This document shows, one piece after another, positions 10,197 to 20,624 of a stretch of 64,000 nt of DNA (the first letter of the stretch is position 1; each line of letters opens with the position of its first letter). Below the pieces are notes generated by a model. The model saw only the letters and a program-made list of their open reading frames with translations, did no database searches and had not been told where the DNA came from. This stretch comes from Mycobacterium sp. Marseille-P9652 (GTDB lineage: Bacteria > Actinomycetota > Actinomycetes > Mycobacteriales > Mycobacteriaceae), in NCBI RefSeq assembly GCF_902652685.1, contig NZ_CACRUY010000009.1, forward strand, positions 62,001-126,000, written 5' to 3'. A program made the translations under genes and the position numbers.

Positions 10197-10298
10197 ATGA
10201 CCGACGTCACAACACCAACACTGCCCCGCAAGGCGGTTCCGGCGCACGGCCGGGCCGCTCGCGGTCGGGGGGCCGACCTCAGGAGCGAAAACCGATGA
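10197..10298 (+). CDS. Small leader ORF coupled to the SDR gene
   Basis: A 33-codon ORF whose ATG sits where the putative leaderless transcript would begin. It ends in TGA at 10296-10298, overlapping the ATG of the downstream dehydrogenase (10295) as ATGA. The peptide is basic and has no recognised domain. It could be a real small protein or a leader that feeds ribosomes into the next gene. Translation is inferred from the promoter spacing and the overlap only. Confidence 0.45.
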   Translation: MTDVTTPTLPRKAVPAHGRAARGRGADLRSENR

Positions 10299-11347
10299 AT
10301 CTGGGCGACTTGACGAATCTCGTGGAGAAACCGCTCGCGGCGGTGTCGAACACGCTGGTGGAGCGGCCGCTGGCGGCGGTGTCCCACCTGATCAACACCC
10401 CCAACTCGTCCGGCCGCTACCGGCCCTTCTACCTGCGGAACCTGCTCGACGCGGTGCAGGGCCGCACCCTCGAGGACGCCGTGCGGGGCAAGACGGTCCT
10501 GATCACCGGGGGCTCGTCGGGGATCGGCGAGGCGGCGGCGAAGAAGATCGCGGAGGCCGGGGGAGCTGTGGTGCTGGTCGCCCGCACCCGGGAGAACCTG
10601 GAAAAGGTCGCCGACGAGATCCGGGGCAACGGCGGGACCGCGCACGTCTACCCGTGCGACCTGGCCGACATGGACGCCATCGCCGCCATGGCCGACCAGG
10701 TGCTCGACGACCTGGGCGGGGTCGACATCCTCGTCAACAACGCGGGCCGCTCGATCCGCCGCTCGCTGGCGCTGTCGTACGACCGGATCCACGACTATCA
10801 GCGCACCATGCAACTGAACTACCTCGGCGCCGTCCAACTCATCCTGAAATTCATCCCCGGAATGCGGGAGCGCCAAAGCGGCCAGATCATCAACGTCTCG
10901 TCGGTCGGCGTACAGACACGCGCTCCCCGCTTCGGCGCCTACATCGCCAGCAAGGCGGCGCTGGACAGCCTCTGCGACTCGCTGCAGGCCGAGACCGTCG
11001 AGGACAACGTTCGATTCACCACCGTGCACATGGCACTGGTCCGCACCCCGATGATCAGCCCTACCACCATGTACGACAAGTTCCCGGCGCTGACGCCGGA
11101 CCAGGCCGCGGGCGTCATCTCCGACGCCATCGTGCACCGGCCCCGCCGGGTCAGCTCGCCCTTCGGACAACTGGCCGCCGTCGCCGACGCCGTCAACCCG
11201 GCGGTGATCGACCGCGTCCGCAACCGCGCCTACACGATGTTCGACGATTCCGCCGCGGCCAAGGGCGGCGAAACGTCAACCGAGGAAACGCAATTCGACA
11301 AGCGGAGCGAAATCTTCGTGCGCGCCACCCGCGGGATTCACTGGTGA
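10295..11347 (+). CDS. Short-chain dehydrogenase, fatty acyl-CoA reductase-like (Rv1543 type)
   Basis: A 350-residue SDR. NAD(P)H binds at TGGSSGIGEA, NNAGRS follows, and the catalytic Tyr216-x3-Lys220 is in YIASK. The sequence is very close to M. tuberculosis Rv1543, annotated as a possible fatty-acyl-CoA reductase; direct activity is not shown by sequence. A good ribosome binding site (AGGAGCG) lies 8 bases upstream. The N-terminus repeats VE(K/R)PLAAVS in tandem, adding 9 residues compared with my recollection of the M. tuberculosis protein. A second SDR follows after only four bases, which suggests one operon. Confidence 0.92.
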   Translation: MNLGDLTNLVEKPLAAVSNTLVERPLAAVSHLINTPNSSGRYRPFYLRNLLDAVQGRTLEDAVRGKTVLITGGSSGIGEAAAKKIAEAGGAVVLVARTRENLEKVADEIRGNGGTAHVYPCDLADMDAIAAMADQVLDDLGGVDILVNNAGRSIRRSLALSYDRIHDYQRTMQLNYLGAVQLILKFIPGMRERQSGQIINVSSVGVQTRAPRFGAYIASKAALDSLCDSLQAETVEDNVRFTTVHMALVRTPMISPTTMYDKFPALTPDQAAGVISDAIVHRPRRVSSPFGQLAAVADAVNPAVIDRVRNRAYTMFDDSAAAKGGETSTEETQFDKRSEIFVRATRGIHW

Positions 11348-11351
11348 CGCG

Positions 11352-12155
11352 ATGAGCCTCCCCAAACCCGACACCGACACGACGGTGGTCATCACCGGGG
11401 CGTCGTCCGGGATCGGCGCCGAACTGGCGCGCGGCCTGGCGCGCCGCGGCTACCCGCTGCTCCTGGTGGCGCGGCGGCGCGACCGCCTCGACGAGCTGGC
11501 CAACGAAGTGGGACAGGAGAATTCGGTCGCGGTCGAGGTGATGCCGCTCGACCTCGGCGATGCGGACGCCCGTGGGAAGCTCGCGGCCCGGCTGCGCAGC
11601 GAGCCGATCGCCGGCCTGTGCAACAGCGCCGGCTTCGGCACCAGCGGGGTCTTCTACGAGCTGCCGATCGAACGCGAGAGTGAGCAGGTGACCCTCAACG
11701 CCTTGGCGCTGATGGAGCTCACGCACGCCGCCCTGCCCGGCATGGTCGAGCGCGGCGCCGGCGCGGTGATGAACATCGCCTCGATCGCGGGCTTCCAGCC
11801 GATCCCGTACATGGCGGTCTACTCGGGGAGCAAGGCCTTCGTGCAGACCTTTTCGGAGGCCGTGCACGAGGAGCTGCACGGCACGGGGGTGTCGGTGACC
11901 GCACTGTGCCCGGGTCCCGTGCCGACCGAGTGGGCCGAAATCGCCAACGCCGAGCGCTTCAGCATCCCGGCGGCCCAGGTGTCGCCGCGCGACGTCGCCC
12001 AGGCGGCGATCGGAGGGATGCTGGCCGGCCGGCGCAGTGTGGTGCCGGGCGTGGTGCCCAAGGCCGTCAGCGCGGGCGGCCGGTACGCGCCCAGGACACT
12101 GCTGCTCCCCGTGCTGCGGATCGGGCAGCGGCTGCGCGGCGGACCGGACCGCTGA
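11352..12155 (+). CDS. Short-chain dehydrogenase/ketoacyl reductase (Rv1544 type)
   Basis: A 267-residue classical SDR with TGASSGIGAEL for cofactor binding, a CNSAGFGTSG loop where the usual NNAG motif is altered, Ser near IASIAG and catalytic Tyr157-x3-Lys161 (YSGSK). CPGPVPTEW is the typical segment after the active site. The C-terminus carries an amphipathic RTLLLPVLRIGQRL stretch, possibly membrane associated. It is likely cotranscribed with the preceding SDR, so the pair may act on the same lipid-derived substrate. Substrate is inferred, not shown. Confidence 0.9.
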   Translation: MSLPKPDTDTTVVITGASSGIGAELARGLARRGYPLLLVARRRDRLDELANEVGQENSVAVEVMPLDLGDADARGKLAARLRSEPIAGLCNSAGFGTSGVFYELPIERESEQVTLNALALMELTHAALPGMVERGAGAVMNIASIAGFQPIPYMAVYSGSKAFVQTFSEAVHEELHGTGVSVTALCPGPVPTEWAEIANAERFSIPAAQVSPRDVAQAAIGGMLAGRRSVVPGVVPKAVSAGGRYAPRTLLLPVLRIGQRLRGGPDR

Positions 12156-12247
12156 CGAAGGGTCGCCGGACGACGAGCGAATTCCCCACTGGCAAGGGCT
12201 GATTCGCGCCGGTGTCGGGGCGCTTGTCGCGCCGCGTCGCCCTTCGT

Positions 12248-12253
12248 TAGGCT
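12248..12253 (+). promoter_or_regulatory. Leaderless-type -10 element
   Basis: TAGGCT lies 6 bases before the ATG at 12260, consistent with a leaderless transcript for the SRPBCC gene. Confidence 0.45.
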
Positions 12254-12259
12254 CGGGCA

Positions 12260-12691
12260 ATGGCTGCTGTGGACATGACCGCCGATGTGCCCATGACGCC
12301 CCAGGACATGTGGGCCCGGGTGTCGGACCTGTCGGACCTAGGGGACTGGCTCGTCATGCACGAGGGCTGGCGCAGCGAGCTGCCCGACGAGCTTTCCGAG
12401 GGTGCGCAGGTCGTCGGCGTCGCGCGGGCGAAGGGTTTCCGCAACCGGGTGACGTGGACCGTGACGACGTGGGACCCGCCGCACCGGGTCGCGCTGTCGG
12501 GATCCGGCAAGGGCGGCGCCAAGTACGCGGTCACGCTCACCGTGCGGCCCACCGATGCGGGGTCCACGCTCGGGCTGCGCCTGGAGTTGGGCGGGCGGCC
12601 GCTGTTCGGCCCGGTCGGCTCGGCGGCGGCGCGGGCCGTCAAGGGCGACGTGCAGAAGTCGCTGGAGCAGTTCGTCGAGTTGTACGGATAG
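12260..12691 (+). CDS. SRPBCC (START-like) ligand-binding protein, Rv1546 type
   Basis: A 143-residue protein of the polyketide cyclase/START fold: N-terminal helix with [19 protein letters not shown], a beta-rich middle ([19 protein letters not shown]) and a long C-terminal helix ([18 protein letters not shown]). Members bind hydrophobic ligands or stress-related substrates in the cytosol. It sits at the end of the SDR block and stops one base before the convergent mmpL stop. Ligand unknown. Confidence 0.88.
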   Translation: MAAVDMTADVPMTPQDMWARVSDLSDLGDWLVMHEGWRSELPDELSEGAQVVGVARAKGFRNRVTWTVTTWDPPHRVALSGSGKGGAKYAVTLTVRPTDAGSTLGLRLELGGRPLFGPVGSAAARAVKGDVQKSLEQFVELYG

Positions 12692-15592
12692 CTAGCGAGA
12701 CTTGGCCGGCAGCACGGCCGGGTCGTCGTCCTCCCACAGCAACAGCTGACGGACGGACGCGCGGGATCCGTAGGGCTGCAGCATGGTGCTCGCCGGCCGG
12801 GGCCGCACCCGTTGCGGCCACCAGAACCAGCGCCCGAGAAGCGTTGCGACGGAAGGCGTCATGAACGACCGCACGATCAGCGTGTCGAACAGCAGCCCGA
12901 GCCCGATGGTGGTCCCGATCTGACCGAGGACCTGGAAACCGCTGAACACGAACGCGCACATGGTGACCGCGAAGACCAGGCCCGCGGAGGTCACGACCGA
13001 GCCCGAACCGGCCATCGCGCGGATGATGCCGGTCTTGAGCCCGGCATGGATCTCCTCCTTGAACCGGGAGATCAACAGCAGGTTGTAATCGGAGCCGACC
13101 GCCAACAGCAGGATGACGGCCAGCGCCAGCACGACCCAGTACAGCTGGATGCCGAACATGTACTGCCACACCAGGACCGACAGCCCGAAGGAGGCGCCGA
13201 GCGACAGCGCCACCGTGCCGACGATGACGAGAGCGGCGATCAGGCTTCTCGTGATGATCATCATGATCAGCAGGATGAGGGTGAGGGCGGCCAGTCCCAC
13301 GATGATCAGGTCGTAGAAGGCGCCGTCCTGAATGTCCTTGTACGTCGCCGCGGTGCCACCGATGTAGAGCTGTGCGTCGGCATCCGGCGTGCCCTTCAGC
13401 GCCTCGTGCGCGGCGTTGAGGATCGGGCCGATGTGTGAGATGCCTTGCGGCGTCGCCGGATCCCCCTCATGGGTGACGATCATGCGGGCCGCCTTGCCAT
13501 CGGGGGACAGGAACAGCTTCAGGCCGCGCTTGAAGTCCGGGTTGTTGAACACCTCGGGCGGCAGGTAGAAGCTGTCGTCGTTCTTCGCGGCGTCGAAGGC
13601 CCGACCCAGCGCCGTCGCGTTGTCGATCGCGGCCTGGGTCTGCGCGTAGATGCCGGACTGGGTGGCCTGGCTCGCCAGCGTCAGCGCGCGGTTGGTCTCC
13701 TGGCTGTCGATCTGGGGCGGAATCAGCGCGACCAGCTTCGGCTGCAGCGCATCGAGCTTGTCCAGTGTGGCCGTGAGGTTTTCGAACTTCTCGGTGAGCT
13801 GGTCGATGCCGTCGAGGGCGTCCAGGACCGACCGGATCGCCCAGCAGGCGGGGATGTCGAAGCAATGCCGTTCCCAGTAGAAGTACGAGCGAATCGGCCG
13901 GAAGAAGTCGTCGAAATTCGCGATCTTGTCGCGCAGGTCCCTGATCGTGTCGACGGTGTCGTGAAAGCTCTGCGTTTCGCTGTGGGTGGCGGCGGCGAGC
14001 TGCTGCTGCAGCGCGTACTGCTGCTTGAGGATGTCGATGGTCTTCGACAGTTCGCCGGCCTGCTTGAGCAGGTCGTCGGCCCGATCCCGCTGGTAGGTCA
14101 GGTTCTCCTGCTGGGCGGCGCTTTGGTTGCTGATGACGAACGCGAGCGAGCTGTGGTCGAGCGGGGTGCCCAGGGGCCGGGTGATGGTCTGCACCTGGGC
14201 GACGCCGGGCACGTGGAAGACCGCCTTGGCCACCCGGTCCAGGATCAGCATGTCGGCCGGGTTGCGCAGGTCGTGATCCGTCTCGACCATGAGCAATTCG
14301 GGTTCGAGGCGGGCCCGCGAGAAGTGCCGCTCGGCGGCCGTGTAGCCGACGTTGGCGGGCGCGTCGGCCGGCATGTAGGGGCGGGTGTCATAGCTTGTCT
14401 TGTAGCCCGGAAGCGCGACCAGGCCCACGAGCGCCAGCGCCGACGCCGCCGCGAGCACCGCGCCGGGCCAGCGGACGATGGCCGTGCCGATTCGCCGCCA
14501 CCCTCGCGTCCTCATCGCGCGCTTGGGGTCGAAGACGTGGAACCGGGAGCCGAGGGTGAGGATGGCGGGGCCCAGCGTCAGCGAGGCGACCAGCGCCACG
14601 ACGATCCCGATGGCGGCCGGAATGCCCAGACTCTGGAAGTAGGGGAGGCGGGTGAAGCTCAGGCAGGCCACCGCGCCGGCGACCGTGAGGCCGGAGCCGA
14701 GGACGATGTGCGCCGTCCCGTGATACATGGTGTAGTAGGCCCGATCCCGGTCCTCGCCGGTGCCGCGCGCCTCCTGGTAGCGCCCGACGAAGAAGATCGC
14801 GTAGTCGGTGCCGGCGGCGATCACCAGCAGTGTCAGCAGATTCGTCGCGTAGGTCGACAGCCCGATGATCCCGGCGTTGCCGAGGAACGCGACGATGCCC
14901 CGGGCAGCGGACATCTCGATGAGCACGGTCACGAGCACGAGCAGCGTGGTGAAGACCGAACGGTAGACGAAGAACAGCATCACCGCGATCACGCCGATGG
15001 TGATCGTGGTGACTTTGGCGGTGCCCTTGCTGCCGACGTCGAACTGGTCGGAGATGAGCGGCGCGGCGCCGGTGACGTAGGCCTTGACGCCCGGGGGCGG
15101 CTGCGTGTGCTCGACGATCTTGCGTACGGCGCCGACGGATTCGTTGGCCACCGCCGACCCCTGGTTGCCTTTCAGGAACACCTGGACGTAGGCGGCCTTG
15201 CCGTCGCTGCTCTGCGACCCGGCCGCGGTGAGGGTGTCGCCCCAGAAGTCCTGGACGTGCTCGACGTGCTTCGTGTCCTGTTCGAGCTTGCGGACCATCT
15301 CGTCGTAGAAGCGGTGGGCGTCGGCGCCCAGGGGCTTGTCGCCCTCCAGCACGATCATGGCCTGGCTGTCGGTGTCGAACTCCTGGAATTTCTGGCCGAT
15401 GCGCTTGATCGCCTTCAGCGACGGCGCGTCGGGCGAGTTCAGCGCGACGTTGTGGGTCTCGCCGACCTTCTCCAGCTGCGGCACGAGGCTGTTGGTGACG
15501 GCGGCCAGCGCGATCCAGAACAGCAGGATGGGCAGGGCCAGCAGGCGGATGGTGCGCGGCACGCGGGGCCGCGGCTGGTCGTCGTCGGTCAT
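12692..15592 (-). CDS. MmpL-family RND lipid transporter
   Basis: A 966-residue transporter of the mycobacterial membrane protein large family, which moves lipids or siderophores across the inner membrane using the proton gradient. It has one N-terminal helix, a periplasmic domain, helices 2-6 with [18 protein letters not shown], a second large periplasmic domain (about residues 400-735, with coiled-coil-like QQ/LT heptads) and helices 7-12 with [17 protein letters not shown]. The two Asp-Tyr pairs are the expected proton relay. The ATG overlaps the mmpS stop as ATGA. Resemblance to the mmpS6/mmpL6 unit is possible because that unit lies in this region in related species. Confidence 0.94.
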   Translation of the reverse strand: MTDDDQPRPRVPRTIRLLALPILLFWIALAAVTNSLVPQLEKVGETHNVALNSPDAPSLKAIKRIGQKFQEFDTDSQAMIVLEGDKPLGADAHRFYDEMVRKLEQDTKHVEHVQDFWGDTLTAAGSQSSDGKAAYVQVFLKGNQGSAVANESVGAVRKIVEHTQPPPGVKAYVTGAAPLISDQFDVGSKGTAKVTTITIGVIAVMLFFVYRSVFTTLLVLVTVLIEMSAARGIVAFLGNAGIIGLSTYATNLLTLLVIAAGTDYAIFFVGRYQEARGTGEDRDRAYYTMYHGTAHIVLGSGLTVAGAVACLSFTRLPYFQSLGIPAAIGIVVALVASLTLGPAILTLGSRFHVFDPKRAMRTRGWRRIGTAIVRWPGAVLAAASALALVGLVALPGYKTSYDTRPYMPADAPANVGYTAAERHFSRARLEPELLMVETDHDLRNPADMLILDRVAKAVFHVPGVAQVQTITRPLGTPLDHSSLAFVISNQSAAQQENLTYQRDRADDLLKQAGELSKTIDILKQQYALQQQLAAATHSETQSFHDTVDTIRDLRDKIANFDDFFRPIRSYFYWERHCFDIPACWAIRSVLDALDGIDQLTEKFENLTATLDKLDALQPKLVALIPPQIDSQETNRALTLASQATQSGIYAQTQAAIDNATALGRAFDAAKNDDSFYLPPEVFNNPDFKRGLKLFLSPDGKAARMIVTHEGDPATPQGISHIGPILNAAHEALKGTPDADAQLYIGGTAATYKDIQDGAFYDLIIVGLAALTLILLIMMIITRSLIAALVIVGTVALSLGASFGLSVLVWQYMFGIQLYWVVLALAVILLLAVGSDYNLLLISRFKEEIHAGLKTGIIRAMAGSGSVVTSAGLVFAVTMCAFVFSGFQVLGQIGTTIGLGLLFDTLIVRSFMTPSVATLLGRWFWWPQRVRPRPASTMLQPYGSRASVRQLLLWEDDDPAVLPAKSR

Positions 15593-16035
15593 CCCGACTT
15601 GTCCAGGCAGTAGGTGTACGCGTCGACCTTGTTGACGGTGCGTTCGTCCTTGACCTGGCCGTTGACGGTGATGCGGCAACCCAGCGTGTCGCCATCGCCC
15701 TGCGCCACGACATTGCCGACGACGGCGGGCTCGGTGGTGGTGATCGTGTACGACCAGGGCAGGGGGGCGTTCTTCACCTGCTGCGGCTGGGCGTTGACGT
15801 CAAGGTAGTTGATGGTCGCGGTCGCGCCGGGGGCGCCGAAGACTTCGAGGACCACGCTCTTGGGGTTGAAGGGGACGATCTGGTTGGCCAGGCCGCTGTT
15901 GGCCGAGGTGTTGGCGTGCGAGCCGAAGATGCCGTGCAGTCGGTAGATGGCGAATCCTGTGATCGTCACGACGACGACCGCGACGAGCGCCATCCACCCT
16001 CGCTTTACGTAGCGTCCAATCGAAATCCGTTTCAC
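15589..16035 (-). CDS. MmpS-family accessory protein
   Basis: A 148-residue partner of the adjacent MmpL. A basic cytosolic start ([13 protein letters not shown]) leads into one membrane helix (about 14-31) and a periplasmic beta-sandwich with [18 protein letters not shown] and a closing cysteine pair (GCRITV and YTYCLDKSG). The GTG at 16035 was chosen because AAAGG lies 7 bases upstream; further upstream in-frame codons enter the regulatory region. MmpS proteins assist MmpL export. Confidence 0.93.
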   Translation of the reverse strand: MKRISIGRYVKRGWMALVAVVVVTITGFAIYRLHGIFGSHANTSANSGLANQIVPFNPKSVVLEVFGAPGATATINYLDVNAQPQQVKNAPLPWSYTITTTEPAVVGNVVAQGDGDTLGCRITVNGQVKDERTVNKVDAYTYCLDKSG

Positions 16036-16091
16036 CCGTTGGCCTTTCGATGCTCGGGTAACACGGCAACCGCGCCGATCGTTGGGTCTAG

Positions 16092-16112
16092 AGTACGGTA
16101 CTGATCCGTACT
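16092..16112. promoter_or_regulatory. Operator-like inverted repeat between tetR and mmpS
   Basis: AGTACGG and CCGTACT are perfect 7-bp arms around a 7-base spacer. The site lies about 57 bases upstream of the mmpS start and 90 bases after the tetR stop, where a TetR repressor would control the mmpS-mmpL promoter. A further GTAC occurs just beside it (16129-16132). Confidence 0.65.
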
Positions 16113-16201
16113 GCACAAGAGACGAGAACGTACACTCTTGCCGGGCGGCGAGTCGATGCGCCCCGTCGCCTCGCGCGGGGCGCGGAGCGGGCGCGCGCCG
16201 C

Positions 16202-16798
16202 TCACGCGCGCGACCGGGTGAGTCCCGGGATGATGACCTCGTCGACGAGGGCCTGCACCGTGCGGCGGGTGGGCGGCCGGTTCGGCATGATGCACCGGAA
16301 GATGAGGTAGCCGGGCAGCAGGTCCCACAGCTCGTCGTTGACGGCGGCCTCGGCGATCTCGCCCCGGTCGATCGCCTGGCGCAGCACGAGGTCCAGAAGG
16401 GCCTTGCGCTGATCGAGGAACTGACGCTGCATGGCCTCGTTGAGGGCGGGGTGGCGTGACACCTCGACCAGCACCGCGCGGATGGTGCTGGCGTGCTGGC
16501 GTCCCTGTTCGGAGCAGACCTCGCCGATCTGCAGCAGGTCGCCCCGCAGGCTGCCGGTGTCCGGTGCGACGGCGGCCTGGCGCACGCCCTCGATGAAGGC
16601 GGCCAGCACCAGCTCGGCCTTCGACGGCCAGCGCCGGTACACCGTGGCCTTGCTGGCGTGGGCGGCGCCGGCGACCGCGTCGACCGTCAGCCGCTCGTAC
16701 CCGTGTTCCTGGAGCAGCCGCAGCGTCACGGCCAGCAACTCTGACTCGCGGGGCGACCACGGCGACGCCTCCGCGGACCGGTCAGCGGTCTGAGTCAT
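16202..16798 (-). CDS. TetR/AcrR-family transcriptional regulator
   Basis: A 198-residue one-component regulator. The N-terminal helix-turn-helix covers about residues 20-65 (LTVDAVAGAAHASKATVYRRWPSK) and the C-terminal ligand-binding domain is of the TetR_C type with QRGEIAEAAVNDELWDLLPGYLIFRC. Its position upstream of, and in the same direction as, mmpS-mmpL, with an inverted repeat between, makes it the likely repressor of that transporter. The ATG at 16798 lies 7 bases after a -10 element, so it is probably leaderless. Confidence 0.93.
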   Translation of the reverse strand: MTQTADRSAEASPWSPRESELLAVTLRLLQEHGYERLTVDAVAGAAHASKATVYRRWPSKAELVLAAFIEGVRQAAVAPDTGSLRGDLLQIGEVCSEQGRQHASTIRAVLVEVSRHPALNEAMQRQFLDQRKALLDLVLRQAIDRGEIAEAAVNDELWDLLPGYLIFRCIMPNRPPTRRTVQALVDEVIIPGLTRSRA

Positions 16799-16805
16799 GA
16801 CGCCC

Positions 16806-16811
16806 ACTGTA
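16806..16811 (-). promoter_or_regulatory. Leaderless-type -10 element for tetR
   Basis: On the minus strand TACAGT is followed by exactly 7 bases and the ATG of tetR. Confidence 0.5.
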
Positions 16812-16874
16812 GATCCGGGAAACCAGTTCGAGACACACTTCGCGACACGCCCGAAACCCGTCGGTGCTCGGTCA

Positions 16875-16880
16875 TAGACT
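16875..16880 (+). promoter_or_regulatory. Candidate -10 element for dnaE1
   Basis: TAGACT lies 9 bases before the dnaE1 ATG, so the mRNA leader would be only a few bases long. It is divergent from the tetR promoter in the same 91-base gap. Confidence 0.4.
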
Positions 16881-16889
16881 GGCGTCCCT

Positions 16890-19800
16890 ATGAGCGCTTC
16901 GTCTTCGCGGTCCTTCGTGCACCTGCATAACCACACCGAGTACTCGATGCTGGACGGGGCCGCGAAGATCACGCCGATGCTGGCCGAGGCCGAGCGGCTG
17001 GCCATGCCGGCGGTCGGGATGACCGACCACGGAAACATGTTCGGCGCCAGCGAGTTCTACAACGCGGCCACGAAGGTCGGCATCAAGCCGATCATCGGCG
17101 TCGAGGCCTACATCGCGCCGGCCTCCCGATTCGACACCCGCCGGATCCTGTGGGGGGACCCGGGACAGAAGTCCGACGACGTCTCCGGCAGCGGGTCCTA
17201 CACGCACCTGACCATGGTGGCCGAGAACGCCACGGGGCTGCGCAACCTGTTCAAGCTGTCCTCGCTGGCGTCCTTCGAGGGCCAGCTCGGCAAATGGTCG
17301 CGAATGGACGCCGAGCTCATCGCCGAACACGCCGAGGGCATCATCGCCACCACGGGCTGCCCGTCGGGCGAGGTGCAGACGCGGTTGCGGCTGGGGCACG
17401 ACCGCGAGGCGCTGGAATCGGCCGCGAAGTGGCGCGAGATCTTCGGCGCCGACAACTACTTCCTCGAGCTGATGGACCACGGGCTGTCCATCGAGCAGCG
17501 GGTTCGCGAGGGCCTGCTCGACATCGGCCGCAAGCTCGGCATCCCGCCGCTGGCCACCAACGACTGCCACTACGTCACCCGTGACGCGGCGCACAACCAC
17601 GAGGCCCTGCTGTGCGTGCAGACGGGCAAGACGCTCTCCGACCCCAACCGGTTCAAGTTCGACGGCGACGGTTACTACCTGAAATCGGCCGACGAGATGC
17701 GCCGGATCTGGGACGACTCGGTGCCTGGCGCGTGCGACTCCACGCTGCTGATCGCCGAGCGGGTGCAGTCCTACGCCGGCGTGTGGGAGCCGCGCGACCG
17801 GATGCCGGTCTTCCCGGTGCCCGAGGGCCACGACCAGGCGTCCTGGCTGCGCCACGAGGTGATGGCCGGGCTGGGGCGCCGCTTCCCCGACGGTGTCGGC
17901 CAGGATTACCTCGACCGGGCCGACTACGAGATCAAGGTCATCTGCGACAAGGGCTTCCCGTCCTACTTCCTGATCGTCGCCGACCTCATCAACTACGCGC
18001 GGTCGGTCGACATCCGGGTGGGTCCGGGCCGCGGTTCGGCGGCGGGTTCCCTGGTGGCCTACGCGCTGGGCATCACCAACATCGACCCCATCCCGCACGG
18101 CCTGCTGTTCGAGCGGTTCCTCAACCCCGAGCGCCCGTCGGCCCCCGACATCGACATCGACTTCGACGACCGTCGGCGCGGCGAGATGGTGCGCTACGCC
18201 GCCGAGAAGTGGGGCCACGACCGCGTAGCACAGGTCATCACCTTCGGCACCATCAAAACCAAGGCGGCGCTGAAGGACTCGGCGCGCATCCACTACGGCC
18301 AGCCCGGTTTCGCCATCGCCGACCGGATCACCAAGGCGTTGCCGCCGCCGATCATGGCCAAGGACATCCCGCTGTCGGGCATCACCGACCCGGCCCACGA
18401 GCGGTTCAAGGAGGCCGCGGAGGTCCGCGGTCTCATCGAGACCGACCCCGACGTGCGGACCATCTACCAGACCGCGCGCGGCCTCGAGGGCCTGATCCGA
18501 AACGCCGGCGTGCACGCCTGCGCGGTGATCATGAGCAGCGAGCCGCTGACCGAGGCCATCCCGCTGTGGAAGCGGCCGCAGGACGGCGCCATCATCACCG
18601 GCTGGGACTACCCGTCGTGCGAGGCCATCGGCCTGCTGAAGATGGACTTCCTGGGCCTGCGCAACCTGACGATCATCGGCGACGCGATCGAGAACATCAA
18701 GGCCAACAGGGGCATCGACCTCGACCTCGAGTCCGTCCCCCTGGACGACAAGCCCACCTACGAGCTGCTGGGTCGCGGCGACACCCTCGGGGTGTTCCAG
18801 CTCGACGGCGGACCCATGCGCGACCTGCTGCGCCGCATGCAGCCCACCGAGTTCAACGACATCGTCGCCGTCCTGGCGCTGTACCGGCCGGGCCCGATGG
18901 GCATGAACGCCCACAACGACTACGCCGACCGAAAGAACGGCCGCCAACCGATCAAGCCCATCCACCCCGAGCTCGAGGAGCCGCTGCGCGAAATCCTCTC
19001 GGAGACCTACGGTTTGATCGTCTACCAAGAGCAGATCATGACGATCGCCCAGAAGGTCGCCTCCTACACGATGGGCAAGGCCGACGCGCTGCGCAAGGCA
19101 ATGGGCAAGAAGAAGCTCGAGGTGCTCGAGGCCGAGTACAAGGGCTTCCGCGAGGGCATGACCGCCAACGGGTTCTCGGAGCGGGCCGTGAAAGCGTTGT
19201 GGGACACCATTCTTCCGTTCGCCGGGTACGCCTTCAACAAGTCGCACGCCGCCGGCTACGGGCTGGTGTCCTACTGGACGGCCTATCTGAAGGCCAACTA
19301 CCCGGCCGAATACATGGCCGGGCTGCTGACCTCGGTCGGTGACGACAAGGACAAGGCGGCGGTCTACCTGGCCGACTGCCGCAAGCTCGGCATCACCGTG
19401 CTGCCGCCCGACGTCAACGAGTCCCTGGTCAACTTCGCCTCGGTCGGCAAGGACATCCGCTTCGGGCTGGGCGCGGTGCGCAACGTCGGCGCCAACGTCG
19501 TCGGGTCGCTGATCAAGACCCGCAACGAGAAGGGCAAGTTCACCGACTTCTCGGACTACCTGAACAAGATCGACATCTCGGCCTGCAACAAGAAGGTCAC
19601 CGAGTCGCTGATCAAGGCTGGCGCGTTCGACTCGCTGAACCATGCCCGCAAGGGCCTGTTCCTGGTGCACACCGACGCCGTCGACTCGGTGCTGGGCACC
19701 AAGAAGGCCGAGGCGATGGGTCAGTTCGACCTCTTCGGCGGCGACGACGGGTGCACCGAGGCGGTGTTCACCATCAAGGTGCCCGACGACGAGTGGGAGG

Positions 19801-20432
19801 ACAAACACAAGCTCGCCCTGGAGCGGGAAATGCTGGGGCTCTACGTGTCCGGGCATCCTTTGAACAAGGTCGCGCACCTGCTGGCCACCCAGGTCGACAC
19901 CCAGATCCCGGCCATCCTCGACGGCGACGTCCCCAACGAGACCCAGGTGCGCGTCGGCGGCATCCTCGCGTCGGTGAACCGGCGCGTCAACAAGAACGGA
20001 ATGCCCTGGGCCTCGGCGCAACTGGAGGACCTCACCGGTGGCATCGAGGTGATGTTCTTCCCGCATGCCTACTCCGCCTACGGCGCAGACATCGCCGACG
20101 ACGCGGTGGTGCTGATCAACGCCAAGGTGGCCATCCGCGACGACCGTGTCGCCCTGATCGCCAACGAGCTTGTGGTGCCGGACTTCTCGACCGCCCAGGC
20201 CGACCGGCCGCTCGCGGTGAGCCTGCCGACGCGGCAGTGCACCATCGACAAGGTGAGCGCGCTCAAGCAGGTGCTGGCCCGGCACCCCGGGACCTCGCAG
20301 GTGCACCTGCGGCTCATCAGCGGCGACCGCATCACCACTCTGGAGCTCGACGCGTCGCTGCGCGTCACGCCGTCGCCGGCGCTGATGGGCGACCTCAAGG
20401 AGCTGCTCGGCCCCGGCTGCCTGGGCGGCTGA
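16890..20432 (+). CDS. dnaE1: DNA polymerase III alpha subunit
   Basis: Replicative polymerase, 1180 residues, full length for mycobacterial DnaE1. The N-terminal PHP domain is intact ([22 protein letters not shown]), which in mycobacteria provides the proofreading 3'-5' exonuclease. Catalytic aspartates lie in PDIDIDFDD (residues 420-427), preceded by [15 protein letters not shown]. The helix-hairpin-helix region, a QFDLF clamp-binding motif (945-949) and a C-terminal OB fold ([17 protein letters not shown]) follow in order. It sits alone between a divergent tetR and plsB1. Confidence 0.98.
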   Translation: MSASSSRSFVHLHNHTEYSMLDGAAKITPMLAEAERLAMPAVGMTDHGNMFGASEFYNAATKVGIKPIIGVEAYIAPASRFDTRRILWGDPGQKSDDVSGSGSYTHLTMVAENATGLRNLFKLSSLASFEGQLGKWSRMDAELIAEHAEGIIATTGCPSGEVQTRLRLGHDREALESAAKWREIFGADNYFLELMDHGLSIEQRVREGLLDIGRKLGIPPLATNDCHYVTRDAAHNHEALLCVQTGKTLSDPNRFKFDGDGYYLKSADEMRRIWDDSVPGACDSTLLIAERVQSYAGVWEPRDRMPVFPVPEGHDQASWLRHEVMAGLGRRFPDGVGQDYLDRADYEIKVICDKGFPSYFLIVADLINYARSVDIRVGPGRGSAAGSLVAYALGITNIDPIPHGLLFERFLNPERPSAPDIDIDFDDRRRGEMVRYAAEKWGHDRVAQVITFGTIKTKAALKDSARIHYGQPGFAIADRITKALPPPIMAKDIPLSGITDPAHERFKEAAEVRGLIETDPDVRTIYQTARGLEGLIRNAGVHACAVIMSSEPLTEAIPLWKRPQDGAIITGWDYPSCEAIGLLKMDFLGLRNLTIIGDAIENIKANRGIDLDLESVPLDDKPTYELLGRGDTLGVFQLDGGPMRDLLRRMQPTEFNDIVAVLALYRPGPMGMNAHNDYADRKNGRQPIKPIHPELEEPLREILSETYGLIVYQEQIMTIAQKVASYTMGKADALRKAMGKKKLEVLEAEYKGFREGMTANGFSERAVKALWDTILPFAGYAFNKSHAAGYGLVSYWTAYLKANYPAEYMAGLLTSVGDDKDKAAVYLADCRKLGITVLPPDVNESLVNFASVGKDIRFGLGAVRNVGANVVGSLIKTRNEKGKFTDFSDYLNKIDISACNKKVTESLIKAGAFDSLNHARKGLFLVHTDAVDSVLGTKKAEAMGQFDLFGGDDGCTEAVFTIKVPDDEWEDKHKLALEREMLGLYVSGHPLNKVAHLLATQVDTQIPAILDGDVPNETQVRVGGILASVNRRVNKNGMPWASAQLEDLTGGIEVMFFPHAYSAYGADIADDAVVLINAKVAIRDDRVALIANELVVPDFSTAQADRPLAVSLPTRQCTIDKVSALKQVLARHPGTSQVHLRLISGDRITTLELDASLRVTPSPALMGDLKELLGPGCLGG

Positions 20433-20451
20433 CGGGTCTCGCCGCCGCGAG

Positions 20452-20467
20452 CGTGCGCAGACGCACG
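20452..20467. terminator. Short GC hairpin after dnaE1
   Basis: CGTGCG and CGCACG form a 6-bp stem with a CAGA loop, about 20 bases after the dnaE1 stop. It has no U-tract. It may end the dnaE1 transcript. Confidence 0.4.
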
Positions 20468-20597
20468 GCAGTCGCGGCGTGTCGTCGTGCAATACGCGCG
20501 CTCGCGGTCCGTTGATCGACGCCGTTGAAACCATTCCCTAGACCTGAGCGCGGACGTACGCTCACCGGGTGCGGTACCAGACGGGAAGAGGTCGGAC

Positions 20598-20624
20598 ATG
20601 AGCACAACGGCGCGGCCGGCATGA
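20598..20624 (+). CDS. Eight-codon upstream ORF coupled to plsB1
   Basis: ATG to TGA encodes MSTTARPA. AGAGG lies 6 bases before the ATG, and the TGA overlaps the plsB1 ATG as ATGA (20621-20624). A ribosome that translates it would end exactly on the plsB1 start. Supported by spacing and overlap only. Confidence 0.35.
   Translation: MSTTARPA

Noticed and set aside
16872-20534. A very long open frame on the minus strand opposite dnaE1
   Set aside because: It is the antisense shadow of a high-GC gene: low-complexity Val/Gly/Arg/Asp-rich, no domain, and dnaE1 on the other strand is unmistakable.
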